The notes: generated from the sequence alone by a model not told the origin. Positions 1 to 10,066 are shown, counted from the stretch's first letter. The stretch is DNA of 64,000 nt from Coptis chinensis (GCA_015680905.1 CM027385.1:27906501-27970500); one strand, 5' to 3'. Program-made: numbers and translations.

Positions 1-212
1 CAGAGATGAAGGTAGAGATGGAAGAACCGCGCTTGTTCCGGGTAGAGATTCTACGACGCATGCCACCCTTAGAGGTTTCTATTTCAGATGAGTCTGAGAG
101 GCATGAGCATCATCGACAAAGGACGGATGGCTCGGGCCCTTCTTCATCTCAGGCCCCTTATTCATCCCTGGCCCAATCTCCATCTCAGGGTCCATCTTCA
201 TCACGTGGCTAG
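1..212 (+). CDS. env-like ORF 1 of element A, C-terminal end (partial)
   Basis: An open frame enters from the left edge and stops at 210-212. Its last residues are hydrophilic and rich in Arg, His, Ser and Pro (for example ERHEHHRQR). They align with the end of the corresponding ORF of element B near 26480-26699, which has RHERRRRR at the same place. In Athila-like elements this position, downstream of pol, holds the env-like or 'putative plant transposon protein' ORF. No catalytic motif or membrane segment is visible in this short piece. The start lies outside the window. The family assignment rests on the match to B; the function is unknown. Confidence 0.55.
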   Translation, partial: EMKVEMEEPRLFRVEILRRMPPLEVSISDESERHEHHRQRTDGSGPSSSQAPYSSLAQSPSQGPSSSRG

Positions 213-597
213 GTGTTTAGAAAAATTTGGTGTTTCGATGTTATTTAGTTGTTTTTCTTGTTTTTATTAGTTCGGATATTAAGTTTTTTAAAATTCAGTA
301 GTTAAATTTAAATTCGGTAGTTAAAATGTTGTTTGAATTTCTTTTTTAATATAATATGGTTCTTTTCAAATTGTGCATTGTTTTATTGTTAATCCCACCT
401 TCTAGAATTATTTGGGGGTGGTATTAGTTAGTCTAACATGATTTTTATATGATCCACAAATTTATTATATAATTTTGTGATGATTGTTTGGAATATTGCC
501 GATTTGGGCATGGCTATGAATAGATATTCTGATAGGATGAAATCTTGATGAGTTAGGCAGTTTCTATCCTCAATTCACCCTAAAAGATATTAGGCTT
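213..597 (+). other. Spacer between the env-like ORFs of A, with internal PPT-like box
   Basis: AT-rich non-coding spacer. TTTGGGGGTGG at 411-421 copies the polypurine tract that precedes the 3' LTR (11718-11730). The equivalent spacer in B has the same box at 26902-26913. The last five bases, GGCTT (593-597), are the target duplication of the element inserted at 598. I see no coding sequence. Confidence 0.6.
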
Positions 598-1000
598 TGT
601 ATGAGCTAGAGTCATGACCACGAACATCACAGGTAAGAGGAGTGATAGAGAGACAAGTGGACCTCGGATGGTATTGGGCCCAAGAGATGGGCCCAAAGAG
701 ACAAGCGAGCCACGGATGGTATTGGGCCCAAAGAGAAAAGGCGTAGTGACTTTGACCTAAAAGAGGAGATGAAGGAGAGAGAAAAAGGAGGTGGAAAAGG
801 AAAAGGGTGAGAAAAAGAAGAGAAGGCGGCAGTGAAAGAGAGGAAGAGAGAGAACTACAGGACAGCTTGATCCCCCGGGAAGTCGGGGGTACGTAGGCAG
901 CCCAAATGGGTTCAGCTGAAAGGTTCAAAGGAGAAGGAGTGTCATTTTCATGAAAGACTGAGGAGGTGTGAGGTTAAAGGGTATAATCGGGGTTAATACA
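598..1000 (+). repeat. 5' LTR of element 1
   Basis: 403 bp, TG...CA ends, aligned end to end with 8017-8419 with scattered substitutions and the same length. About 95 nt in the middle (roughly 760-855) are almost pure purine on this strand. The divergence from the right copy shows that the insertion is not very recent. Confidence 0.95.
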
Positions 1001-1021
1001 ATGGCGTTGTCTATGGGGATC
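1001..1021 (+). promoter_or_regulatory. Primer binding site of element 1
   Basis: Immediately after the LTR, TGGCGTTGTCTATGGGGAT resembles the TGGCGCCGTCTGTGGGGA primer site common in plant Gypsy elements of the Tat type. The position one base after the LTR is as expected for priming of minus-strand DNA. The match is imperfect; which tRNA is used is inferred. Confidence 0.65.
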
Positions 1022-1292
1022 GATGAGTAGAGGGATGGGGGTGAGAAAAAAGGTGGCTGCGAACATTATTTGGGGTTTAGGAAAACCCGAGAAAGGTGGG
1101 ACCTTTCCAGTTTTCTTTCTTTCGGACTTACTTGCTCCCACTCTATCATTTTTTCTCTCTCAGTCTCGGAATTTGGAGTGAGGGTGGCGGATTGAAGAGG
1201 GAAAGAGAGAAGTGAAGAGAAGGTGACAGCAGCGAAATTCGAAATTCAAATCTTGGAGAGTTGGAAGTTTTGTTTCTACTAATTGACCCTAC
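1022..1292 (+). other. Leader region of element 1
   Basis: Purine-rich leader without a gag start. Its last five bases CCTAC (1288-1292) are the target duplication of the solo LTR that follows. I see no gene here. Confidence 0.5.
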
Positions 1293-2835
1293 TGATAAGA
1301 GCCCAAAACTGTAGTTTTAACCCTGTAACAGACATACTTTTAGACCAATTATGTGAGTAATAATTAAGAGTTAACAACGACACGTGTTTTTATGCATTTC
1401 GGGCTTCAAAGTCCATTTATGCAGAAATGTGCCACTTTAGCGAGATAAAGGAGCAAAGGTCAGTTACTAAGGAGTTCCGTGATTAAAGGCCAAGATTCAA
1501 GAAGACAAAGCCTTTCTAAAGCCCGGTCAAAAGCTGAAAAGTCGACACGGGCAGAAACAGCACACAAAGTCAGCAGAACTTCCAAAGGCAATATCTTTGG
1601 ACTCAGACCTCGGAATGGGGCCTACCTTATGTCAAAACGACCGGCTCAGAAAGATCTTTCCAATGGTCTAATCCTTGATCCAATCAGAAGAGCAAAAGTG
1701 GATGAAAAGTCTGTTGAAGCTAACTGCAGCTGAAGAGGCCTTTTTGGACTGAAAGAATTGGGTTTTGGGCCTGATTCTCTGGCCCAAAACATGGCTCCAA
1801 TCCCATGCACGATTTTTGGATCTGAAAGTATAAAAACCAAACCTTAACTCCTTATTAAGGGTAGATTTTTTAGTAGAGAATAGTAGATTTTTAGGTTAGA
1901 AAATAAAGGAGCTTAGAATAGAAAGTAGCTATTAGAATAGCTTCTAGATCTAGATTTAATTGTTTTAATTAAGTTTAATTTCAAATCCAATTCTTGTTTT
2001 AGATTAAACTCTTAGAATCATTACTCTTAATTAGTTTGATTAATAAAATAGCTAGTTGTTAATTTCGATTCTTGTCATTTACATTTTGTGTTAGATCGAT
2101 TCATATATTACTTGTTATTCAATTCTTAGTTATTAATTAGATTTTTAATTATTGTTTAATTTAGATTAGTAAATTTCAATTCTTTATATCATGTTTAGTT
2201 TAAATTTAATCGGAAATGATTGCGTAATGATTCTCGGCTAAACCTCCATTAGAGGGGGTTGAGAAGCCTTGATGGAAGCTTGATTCCGACTATCGTAGAG
2301 TCGTCATAATTTCCTTTCCACTCTAGAAACGATTAGTTCACCATGAGAATGGGTTTAATCGTTCACATGCTAGTTATGAATTGGTAGGAATGCCATGTGT
2401 AATTAGGGATTAGGAAGAACCAATTGTTCCAAGTAGTTCAGTTCAATTCGGATTACTGACGATTCGTCGTTAATAGGATTAAGTCGAGTTAAGGTGGAAT
2501 CAATCCCCCTCTAACTCCTTATCATAGAATCAACGTAGCAATCCCTTAGTTGTTCTAATAGTTGACTAGTGCATCTTGTGGGTAGTTGCATCGTAGTCTA
2601 GTAGCCACTTCGTAAATCTCTCATTAGACTTAGAGTAGAATACTTATACTTAGAAAACACAACATGCGGAAGGACTAAGAGTGGAACGAATCACTCTACT
2701 CCACTATATCTCATAGGATTGAGAGTAGAATTCTTTGATAAATATAGGCACTTAAATTATCGTTTAGTTTTACTTACGTTTAGAGTTTCATCGCTTTATT
2801 TCGTAGGTAAAACTATTCAATTTTATGTTTTATCA
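1293..2835 (+). mobile_element. Solo Athila-like LTR with TSD CCTAC
   Basis: A 1543-bp LTR begins TGATAAGAGCCC and ends TTTTATCA, like the LTRs of A, B and F. It is flanked by CCTAC at 1288-1292 and 2836-2840, with no PBS, internal region or second LTR. This is what unequal recombination between the two LTRs of an inserted element leaves behind. It carries the conserved nested stem-loop near 2233-2272, with the outer stem weakened. It splits the interior of element 1, so it arrived later. Confidence 0.93.
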
Positions 2836-2840
2836 CCTAC

Positions 2841-3901
2841 TAATTCTGCATTGAGTGTTTTTGCTTGCATGGTGAACAAGGACTCAGTTTCTTGGAATAT
2901 TGTGATACATGGGTGTCTTGATAGTGGTGCTGATAAGGAAGGATTGTGTATGTTTGTGAAAGCAAGGGGTGAAGTGTTTGAACCCAATGTTTCCACTTTG
3001 GTTCTTGTTCTTCAAGCTTGTCGCAATCTTAGAGCTATTTATGAAGGTCTGGGTATTCATAGGTTAATGGATGATATTTCTGTCCAGAACTCATTGTTGG
3101 GGTTTCACAGTTTGGTCAATAATGAGTGGTATTGGGAAGCTCTGAGCTTATTTCCTTCGATGGTGGAGGCTGGATTTGAAGCTGATGCGGTGACTATTGT
3201 CAGTCTTCTCTAAATTTTTGAGAACCTTGCAAGCCCATCCATTCCAGGGTGATACGATGGGGATTTGTATTCAGAGTCAGAAGATAAAACTTGGGTTTGA
3301 GTTGAATCCAGTTTTGGGGAGTGCTCTGGTTGATTTATGTTCTAAACATGGTTGCTTTTCGGAAGCTTTTGAAATATTTAAGGCTACGGATTGTGGTGAT
3401 GTAATTTCTTGGACTACGAAGATCCGTTCATGTGCAACAGCTCGGGAAAGGGGCCTGGCTCTAAGGCTTTATTATCGGATGATTAAGGAAAATTATAATC
3501 CTGCTATTGCTACGGTTGGCCGGCCAAATGTTGGTAAAAGTAGCATTTTGAGTATTCATGGGCATTGAGTTCACTCTGGACTAGTATCAGATTTTCGCTT
3601 GGGTACTTCCGTTATTGATATGTACTCAGAACGTGGGGAAGTTGAGTATGCCAAAATTATATTTGAGGAAGAATTATGTGGAAGAAGTCAGGTTTCATGG
3701 AATTCCTTACTTACAGGGTATGCACAAAATGGATGTGACTTGGAGGCAGTTTTTCTCTTTCAGCGAATGCTACATCTAGGGGGAATGAGGAGTTCTAGAG
3801 GTTCGTTGCCGCTATGGTTGGTGGTTATAGAAATATTGGAATATCGGAATGATGGACGCGGAATAGTTCATAGAAAAATTAGAGATCTTGGCTTGGATTA
3901 A
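2841..3901 (+). pseudogene. Captured PPR-protein gene fragment inside element 1
   Basis: Three frame-shifted stretches (about 2841-3213, 3197-3568 and 3599-3901) together read as tandem pentatricopeptide repeats of the plant PLS class. Marks include KDSVSWNIVIHG, ISWTTKIRS, GSALVDLCSKHG, TSVIDMYSERGEVEYAKIIFE and VSWNSLLTGYAQNG. PPR proteins of this class bind organelle RNA in chloroplasts or mitochondria. The fragment lacks an N-terminal transit peptide and a C-terminal E/DYW region, has internal gaps and at least two frameshifts, and cannot encode a working protein. It lies between the LTRs of a retroelement, so it is most simply a captured host gene copy. The gene of origin cannot be named from sequence alone. 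Confidence 0.8.
3503..3553 (+). pseudogene. Der/EngA-type GTPase P-loop fragment fused into the PPR frame
   Basis: Within the second PPR stretch the frame reads ATVGRPNVGKSSILS, which fits the G1 (Walker A) motif of the Der/EngA class of ribosome-assembly GTPases (consensus GRPNVGKSS) and not any PPR motif. PPR-like sequence resumes with IHGH and VHSGL. PPR proteins often carry a G-K-x-IHGH motif, so the junction may lie at the shared GKS. Only about 15 residues are involved and no other G motif is present, so this is a fragment. Chance convergence is possible but unlikely given ten consecutive consensus residues. Confidence 0.5.
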
Positions 3902-5563
3902 TTCCACTCCTCTGGCATAGAGAACTTGGGCTATTAATGGGTTATTAATGGCCCATCCAATTGATACAACTTGGGTTATTAATGGGGATACTTGAAGTCA
4001 GTTGGCTTTGTTGACAAAAGCCATAATGGTAAGCCTTTTAGGAATCGTCTTGTTTATTATCATCTATGGTGTTAAAGATTCAAGGACTTAGTGATAGAAA
4101 ATAGGTTGTGATGGAATTGATGGGGTGAGCAGCTTATGTTTGTGTTGGAATGGATATGGAAATAGAGAAAATGTTGATGTTGGATTTAGAAAGTGATGTG
4201 GGGCTTGAGCTTCTGGGGTCTGAATGTACTAAAAGGTATATCGGCACTAAAGGTAGTTCATTACCCAAAGTCAAAAGCGTTCAGCAGCTCGGTTGGTGAA
4301 GCCCCTGGTGGTTGTATAAAGAGGTAGAGATGCTTACGAGTTCAGTTCTCAACAATGGTTTCGGGTATGCTTTAAGACCCATCATTCGTGTGTAGACTCC
4401 AGTTTTGCAAGTATTGGGAGAGGTCTAGACAGTTGACGAGGGAGAGGAGTGATAACTGGGCACTTGTTAGATGTATTCAAGAGTTGAGGATGAAAGGGGC
4501 TAGTCGTGATGTTTCAAAAGAACCCATTAATGCCAAAAGGATGAGTAGCTCTAGTGTGGAAATTAAATGGAGGCCTCTTACATGGTGTTCTCCGTATCTT
4601 GATACAATCTTTCTCGTTTGTTTTGCAGGAATGGTTGTTCCACTTTGCCGCAGCTGAGTACGTTGTCATTCTTATAACCATGGAGGCACAAATTGTAGTT
4701 CGACAACTGATTCTTATCCACTCCATTGCTATTTTCATTTATCGCAGTGGTATCTATCTTCACACTCGACAGCCAGGTTTGGAGGCCTTTTTTATTAATA
4801 TGCTACAGTTTTCCAAGATATGGTCATATATTGTTAGTAAATTTCGATATTAGATATTTCTTTGTTATCATGAACCTTTCTACTCATGGGTAGATGCATC
4901 TTTAATAAATGATACTTTTCATCTTGGCTACATGTTGTCACTTAATTTGTGTGGGCTAGAAATGCTAATGTTATATTTTGTATCTTGAGTCACTTGTATG
5001 TATTGGAGATTGAACCTTGACCTCCACATAAAGTTCGGAGAAATCATAGTTGTGTTTCACAGCCAGCGTAAGTGCATATGGAATGTTTAGTGAAACGCGC
5101 GTAAAGGTGTTTGTTATATGTACATGTGAAAAAGGGAGCCCTTCATGAAGGTGACATAGTGATATGAAGGCGAAATGCATACAACAAATAACTTGGAAAT
5201 CCGGAGGAACCCAAGAGGAGAGGTGGTACTCAGAATAGTCTGACCCGTAATGGAAGAAGCTTCTAACATTCTTCTTAGACTAAAGTACGACAACCGTAGA
5301 AGGCAGAAGAGGCAGTGGTAGACATTGACAACTATGAAGTTCCGAGGCAGAGGAACAAGCAGATCCAGAGTTTGGGACTGAGATTGACGGATTGGAGCGT
5401 CCGAATACAAATTATAAGTTTATTACAGAATGGATGCAGAGACATACCGTGGCAGGTAACTTCTTATTTTGCTGTCATGAACATAATAGACGGACGAGTA
5501 GTGACTTAGTCGTCGACCAGTGTCGCACTGGGGGCAGACAAGTCTTGTCCCCATCCTTGGTAT

Positions 5564-5565
<2 letters not shown>
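3902..5565 (+). other. Non-coding or unrecognised captured sequence in element 1
   Basis: No long frame and no retroelement domain. A pyrimidine-rich stretch ending TTTGTTTTGCAG at about 4618-4629 looks like a plant 3' splice site, and short frames around it (for example 4388-4657) may be exon remains of further captured genes. I could not recognise any of them. A short palindromic TATTAATGGGTTATTAATGG repeat lies at about 3934-3953. Confidence 0.35.

Positions 5566-5619
<54 letters not shown>
5566..5619 (+). repeat. (AT)n microsatellite
   Basis: About 27 uninterrupted TA/AT dinucleotides. The frames read through it on both strands (poly Ile-Tyr) are artefacts. Likely hypervariable in length. 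Confidence 0.97.
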
Positions 5620-5622
<3 letters not shown>

Positions 5623-5955
5623 GGGATAGAGTTGGGTTATCCCCAAACCTTGTGATATTCCACAGACCTGTTAGCGCTAAGTTATCTAGGTGTCCGCGAA
5701 CCCGAATGGGTAACATGGCTGTACACCTCAAGGTAAGATGGATTATACATAGTATTGGGCATATGATCGCTGCTATTTCTTGTATACATCCACTTTTGTT
5801 TACTATTCTTCATTAAAACTCACGTGTTATGCATGCAAAACTCAAATATGAAAGTTTCAGGTTACAGAGAAAGAGAAAGATCTCCAAGGCAGCGGAGGGG
5901 ATGAGCCCTTCGTGGACGATGAGGCCAAAGACAACGGACGGCGTGGTCCGAATAC

Positions 5956-6845
5956 AACTTGGGTACAAGCTGAGTGGCCCGGGCAAACTCAGCGGCCCTA
6001 ACATCTCCATATTCAACTTGGGTGCAAACTGAGTGGCCCGGGCAAACTCAGCAGCCCCAACATCTCCATAGGGAACTTGGGTGCAAGCTAAGTGGCCCGG
6101 GCAAACTCAGCGGCCCCAACATCTCCAGAGGCAACTTGGGGGCAAGTTGAGTGGCCCGGGCAAACTCAGCGGCCCCCAACATCTCCATAGTCAACTTGGG
6201 TGCAAGCTGAGTGGCCCGGGCAAACTCAGCAGCCCCAACATCTCCAGAAGCAACTTGGGGGCAAGCTGAGTGGCCCGGGCAAACTCAGCGGCCCCCAACA
6301 TCTCCATATTCAACTTGGGTGCAAGCTGAGTGGCCCGGGCAAACTCAGCTGCCCCAACATCTCTAGAAGCAACTTGGGGGCAAGCTGAGTGGCCCGGGCA
6401 AACTCAGCGACCCCCAACATCTTCATAGTCAACTTGGGTGCAAGCTGAGTGGCCCTGGCAAACTCAGCAGCCCCAACATCTCCATATTCAACTAGGGTGC
6501 AAGCTGAGTGGCCCGGGCAAACTCAGCGGCCCCAACATCTCCACAGGCAACTTGGGTACGAGCTGAGTGGCCCGGGCAAACTCAGTGGCCCCAACATCTC
6601 CATAGTCAACTTGGGTGCAAGCTGAGTGGCCTAGGCAAACTCAGCGGCCCCAACATCTCCATATTCAACTTGGGTGCAAGCTGAGTGGCCTGGGCAAACT
6701 CAGCGGCCCCAACATCTCCATAGGCAACTTGGGTGCAAGATGAGCGGCTCGGACAAACTCAGCGGCCTCTAACATCTCCATAGTCAACTTGGCGGCAAAC
6801 TGAGTTGCCCCAACATCTCCAAGGCAGTAGAGGGGAGGAGCCTTT
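5956..6845 (+). repeat. 59/60-bp tandem repeat array in element 1
   Basis: About fifteen head-to-tail copies, each starting AACTTGGGTGCAAGCTGAGT and carrying GGCCCGGGCAAACTCAGC and CCCCAACATCTCCA. Unit starts at 5956, 6015, 6074, 6133, 6193, 6252, 6312, 6371, 6431, 6490, 6549, 6608, 6667, 6726 and 6786 give spacings of 59 or 60. Between 6133 and 6490 the two lengths alternate, forming a 119-bp higher-order unit. A related module with GGAGGGGATGAGCCCTTCG flanks the array (about 5885-5915 and 6910-6930). The array is in non-coding interior; tandem arrays near the 3' end are known in Tat/Ogre-type elements. Confidence 0.95.
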
Positions 6846-7970
6846 TGCGGACGAGGAGGTCCGGATTCAACTTTGGGGCAAACTGAGCTGCCCCCAAAGT
6901 CTTTAAGACAGTGGAGGGGATGAGCCCTTCGCAGAAGCAACTTTAGGTTATCGAAGGAACACACAAAGAACATGAGATCAAGTCATGGTACGGCGAAGGT
7001 TTAGAATTCAAGTACGAGTACAGGAGAGGTCATGTAGACCCCAAATTTGAGTTTTTAGGCCTTGTTTTGTCAGTATCGATATGGGGGTGACATGTTTAAA
7101 ATGCATGTAGCTAACCACTAAAATCAAGTTGATTGGTACAACCAAATGTTTGAGTCGAGCGGTGGCTGTATAGGTGATCGTCTGTTTATTTAGTTGTATT
7201 AATCATCCCTTTTCATGCTCTAATGGTATGGTATGTATAGGAGTGTACAGCTCATGGCTCATGGCTTTTATAGCTAAGGTTTTAGTGTGCGCATGGCTAT
7301 TGTTAAATTTGATTCTTGGCGATTGAATACTTCCAGGACCAAGTATTCTTTGAGTTTGGTATCCTGGTGTATTAGTATGAGATGGAAGAACTACGTTTGG
7401 CTTGATCCCTGAAAGGGAAGCAGCCGTGCCGGGAGGCTTCCCTAGATGCGGGAATTACACAGAGAGTACGTTTTACTATGACTTGAATATTTATTGCTAT
7501 GTGTGTCACTATTTCTTGTCATGTTTGTATGCACATGGGTGCAATATCAGAGATATCTTCATTTGTTTAATTTGTCGAATCGATATTAGTTTGTTACTCA
7601 AGTGATCTGGTAACGTGGAGATGTATGTTAGTTGCATTGTATAAGTCGTGTAGTAAAGTTTCTGGAATGTTATTTGTATATTTATAGTTTTCTTCTTATT
7701 CGAGGATTAGTTACTTGACTTAACTGGCATTGGTCGAGATGGTCAAGTAGCTGGTTCTACGAATCAGTATATCTTTTAGTAGTCGGGCGTATGACTGAGG
7801 CACAAGGTTTTATATTTGGTCTGGTTGTATTCGTATCAGGTTGTGACAGGTTATTATGTTTATGAAATGTTGAAAGTACAGGGGAGGTTCTGCCAAAATT
7901 TCTCCAGAAAGGACACAACTTGGGTATATTTGTTCAAGCTTTGAGGCACTGGCGCTTGGCGAGTCAAGGT
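6846..7970 (+). other. 3' interior of element 1
   Basis: AT-rich, without recognisable domains; the only longer frame (7402-7605) has no known motif. It ends in the hairpin and polypurine tract before the 3' LTR. I see nothing else to annotate. Confidence 0.4.
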
Positions 7971-8016
7971 CTTCTCGGGTCTGCCGTCTTCATCGACAGA
8001 CCCGAGAAGGGGCATT
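7971..8016 (+). promoter_or_regulatory. Hairpin overlapping the polypurine tract of element 1
   Basis: CTTCTCGGGTCTG (7971-7983) is the exact reverse complement of CAGACCCGAGAAG (7997-8009), giving a 13-bp stem with a 13-nt loop. The 3' arm GACCCGAGAAGGGGCA is the purine-rich tract that would prime plus-strand synthesis just before the LTR at 8017. A hairpin here could shape the primer or the RNA 3' region (inference). Confidence 0.75.
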
Positions 8017-8419
8017 TGTATAAGCTAGAGTCATGACCACGGACATCAAGTTAAGAAGGAGCGATAGAGAGACAAGTGGACCTCGGATGGTATTGAGCCC
8101 AAAGAGACAAGCGAGCCTCGGATGGTATTGGGCCCAAGAGATGGGCCCAAAGAGAAAAGGCCCAGTGACTTTGACATAAAAGAGGAGATGAAGGAGAGAG
8201 AAAAAGGAGGTGGAAAAGGAAAAGGGTGAGAAAAAAAAGAGGAGGCGGTAGTGAAAGAGAGGAGGAGAGAGAACTACAGGACAGCTTGATCTCCCGGGAA
8301 GTCGAGGGTACGTAGGCAGCCCAAATGGGTTCAGCTGAAAGGTTCAAAGGAGAAGGAGTATCATTTTCGTGAAAGACTGAGGAGGTGTGAGGTTAAAGGG
8401 TATAATCGGGGTTAATACA
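8017..8419 (+). repeat. 3' LTR of element 1
   Basis: 403 bp, TG...CA, pairs with 598-1000 and is followed by the duplication GGCTT. The purine-rich block is conserved at about 8179-8274. Confidence 0.95.
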
Positions 8420-8424
8420 GGCTT

Positions 8425-9007
8425 GTTTTGGAATAGAGAATATGGGTTGTTTCCGTTTTCGGTTTTGGAAATTTTTTGTTTTCAACAATTGCCTTAAAAC
8501 TTTTTGGCAACTTGCCGATTCATTTTGGACGCTCACAACCTATATAAACTTCCTTCATTATACACTCACAACCCACACTACACCTCACTTTCATCTCTCA
8601 CCTTTCACTCCCACGGTTCCCATCTTTTTTATCTATTTTAGCACTATCAGCAGCTCGGAGCACGCCTATGCCCCAGTGGAGTGCTACCTGCGCCCTAGGC
8701 ACTGTCTGACATAATTCCATCAGAGCGCGACCCACGCCCTACCAAGCCCTGAGCTGAGCGCGACCTGTGCCCACAACACTAGAATTCTAGTTTTCATCCT
8801 AAACGCGACCCGTGCCCATCCCAGCACAAAGTGAGTGCACCCTACGCCCAAGTGCCTGGAACTCGAAATTCACCAAGGCGCACCCCGCGCCCTACCCAGG
8901 CATAGGTGGAGCTGCGACGCGCCTTTAACCCCCGTGGCCAAGAAAAATTCCAATTTTTTGTGGGTTGTTCCAGGATCATTGCAGCTGTTCTAGAAAGTAG
9001 TTTTGTG
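8425..9007 (+). other. Region upstream of env-like ORF 2 of A: TATA box and GCGC-rich repeats
   Basis: Homologous to 27094-27534 of B. It has a TATA box at 8541-8548, a pyrimidine/ACAC-rich stretch, then several decayed copies of a motif with GAGCGCGACC and GCGCCC (about 8690-8910). No convincing frame. The layout resembles a promoter plus 5' untranslated leader for the env-like gene (inference). Confidence 0.5.
8541..8548 (+). promoter_or_regulatory. TATA box upstream of env-like ORF 2 (A)
   Basis: TATATAAA within CCTATATAAACTT is conserved at the same place in element B (27204-27211), though the flanks have diverged. It lies about 460 bp upstream of the env-like start codon. Confidence 0.45.
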
Positions 9008-9918
9008 ATGACTTCTCCTATAGTAATACCGGAGCAGTCTTTCGAACACTTGTTGGGGAGCGAGTCTTATGGACATTGGTTCCGCGAGAGGATCATGCAG
9101 TTCGGACATCTTTTGGTAAGTGAAGACGACTCGTATTCACCTAAGCTTACTGAATTTTTTTACAATAATGTTAAGTTCTATTGTAACCAGGATGGAGAAC
9201 AAGAATTCTCCATCACTGTTGATGACACACCCCTAGAATTCAATAAGTATGTGGTAGCATTAGTTTCGAAAATACCAATACTTGATCCTATTCACACGTG
9301 GGGATATATGACCGATAATGCATACCTCTATGGCTATACATATTTCCATGAGTATTATGGGGGAGGGGTATTTCGTATAATAAACCAATGGTGTTACAAC
9401 ACAACCCTTGGTAGCCTGTCCCTAAATGTAGGAACCACTATGTTATTCATCCTGATGAATATTTTAGGGGATTCGCAGTTTACCTCTGCAAATAGTATCA
9501 CTGGTGACGTTTCCTTGCTTTAGCTGAGGGACGTCGCTGATATGACATTCCCCGAGTATTAGTGGCTAGTCTTAAGAGAGCCCAAAGCATGCAACATAAG
9601 TATCTTCTTATGCCTGTTTTGGTTTGTCGCATCATGCTCAGTTGTCTACCTAAATTATGTACCAAGTTCATGGATTGGAAAAAGGTTGAAGTCATGAGAC
9701 CCACCAATTGGGTGGTTCGTTCATTTCGAGTAATGACTTGGCCGGGATGGGAGGTGCAACCTCATTTGGTTGCTCTTTACACCCCATCAGACATAGTAAC
9801 ACTAGACAGGTTAGCACAAGTTGACGACACACGGTGGCGGGCTTGGCAAGTTATCATGGCATGGCAGGATGCAAAGGAACCTCCTCTCTTTGGAGAGAGA
9901 AATGAGGGAAATGCTTAA
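9008..9918 (+). pseudogene. env-like ORF 2 of element A (frameshifted)
   Basis: ATG at 9008 opens MTSPIVIPEQSFEHLL, matching the equivalent ORF of B at 27535. The first frame runs to a stop at 9521-9523. The protein continues in another frame from about 9562 (ASLKRAQSMQHKYLLMPVLV) to 9918, so at least one indel lies between about 9500 and 9545. The product is about 300 residues. It belongs to the family found downstream of pol in Athila-like elements and has no recognised enzyme motif. Hydrophobic stretches (for example TTMLFILMNILG) exist, but I see no clear signal peptide, so an envelope role is not shown. A candidate intron follows the stop codon. Confidence 0.7.
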
Positions 9919-9930
9919 ACGGGAGTTAAG

Positions 9931-10066
9931 GTTAGTTTTTATTTCAGTTAGTGTCTGTTTATGTCCTAAGCAAATTGTTTCTCATTAACCCTATTACGGG
10001 TGGAACTCTTATAGTGTTGCGTCAATTTTTCTTTTCTATATTAGTATGTTTAACCTTATTTTGCAG
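9931..10066 (+). other. Candidate spliceosomal intron after env-like ORF 2 (A)
   Basis: Donor AAG|GTTAGT at 9931 and acceptor TTATTTTGCAG|ATG at 10066 bound a U-rich 136-bp segment. B has the same arrangement (28475-28609, 135 bp) with the stronger donor GTAAGT. The intron lies just after the stop codon, in the 3' untranslated region. Splicing is predicted, not shown. Confidence 0.5.

Larger units (their letters stand above)
598..8419 (+). mobile_element. Complete non-autonomous LTR retrotransposon (element 1) carrying gene fragments
   Basis: Two direct LTRs of 403 bp (598-1000 and 8017-8419) begin TGTAT and end AATACA. They are flanked by the 5-bp duplication GGCTT (593-597 and 8420-8424). 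A primer-binding-like site follows the left LTR and a purine-rich tract precedes the right one. The 7 kb interior has no gag, protease, RT or integrase frame, so mobility would depend on another element (inference). It contains a solo LTR, PPR and GTPase-like gene fragments, an AT microsatellite and a 59/60-bp tandem array. The PBS resembles that of Tat-type Gypsy elements, but without pol the clade is not certain. Confidence 0.93.

Noticed and set aside
590..928. Minus-strand ORF in the left LTR of element 1 (and its copy at 8051-8347)
   Set aside because: Pyrimidine-strand reading of the purine block; Leu/Ser-rich and not conserved beyond the LTR identity.
3503..3553. A functional GTPase gene
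   Set aside because: Only the G1 motif is present; no G2-G4 motifs and the frame is broken on both sides.
5423..5816. ORFs on both strands across the AT microsatellite
   Set aside because: Poly Ile-Tyr translation of a dinucleotide repeat; no domain, no codon bias.
5956..6845. Spaced direct repeats resembling a CRISPR array or a repeat protein
   Set aside because: Units abut without unique spacers, frames are short and differ between copies, and the host is a plant; it is tandem DNA repeat in a retroelement.
9008..9918. True viral envelope glycoprotein
   Set aside because: No signal peptide, furin-like site or transmembrane anchor that I can defend; only the position after pol supports the env-like label.
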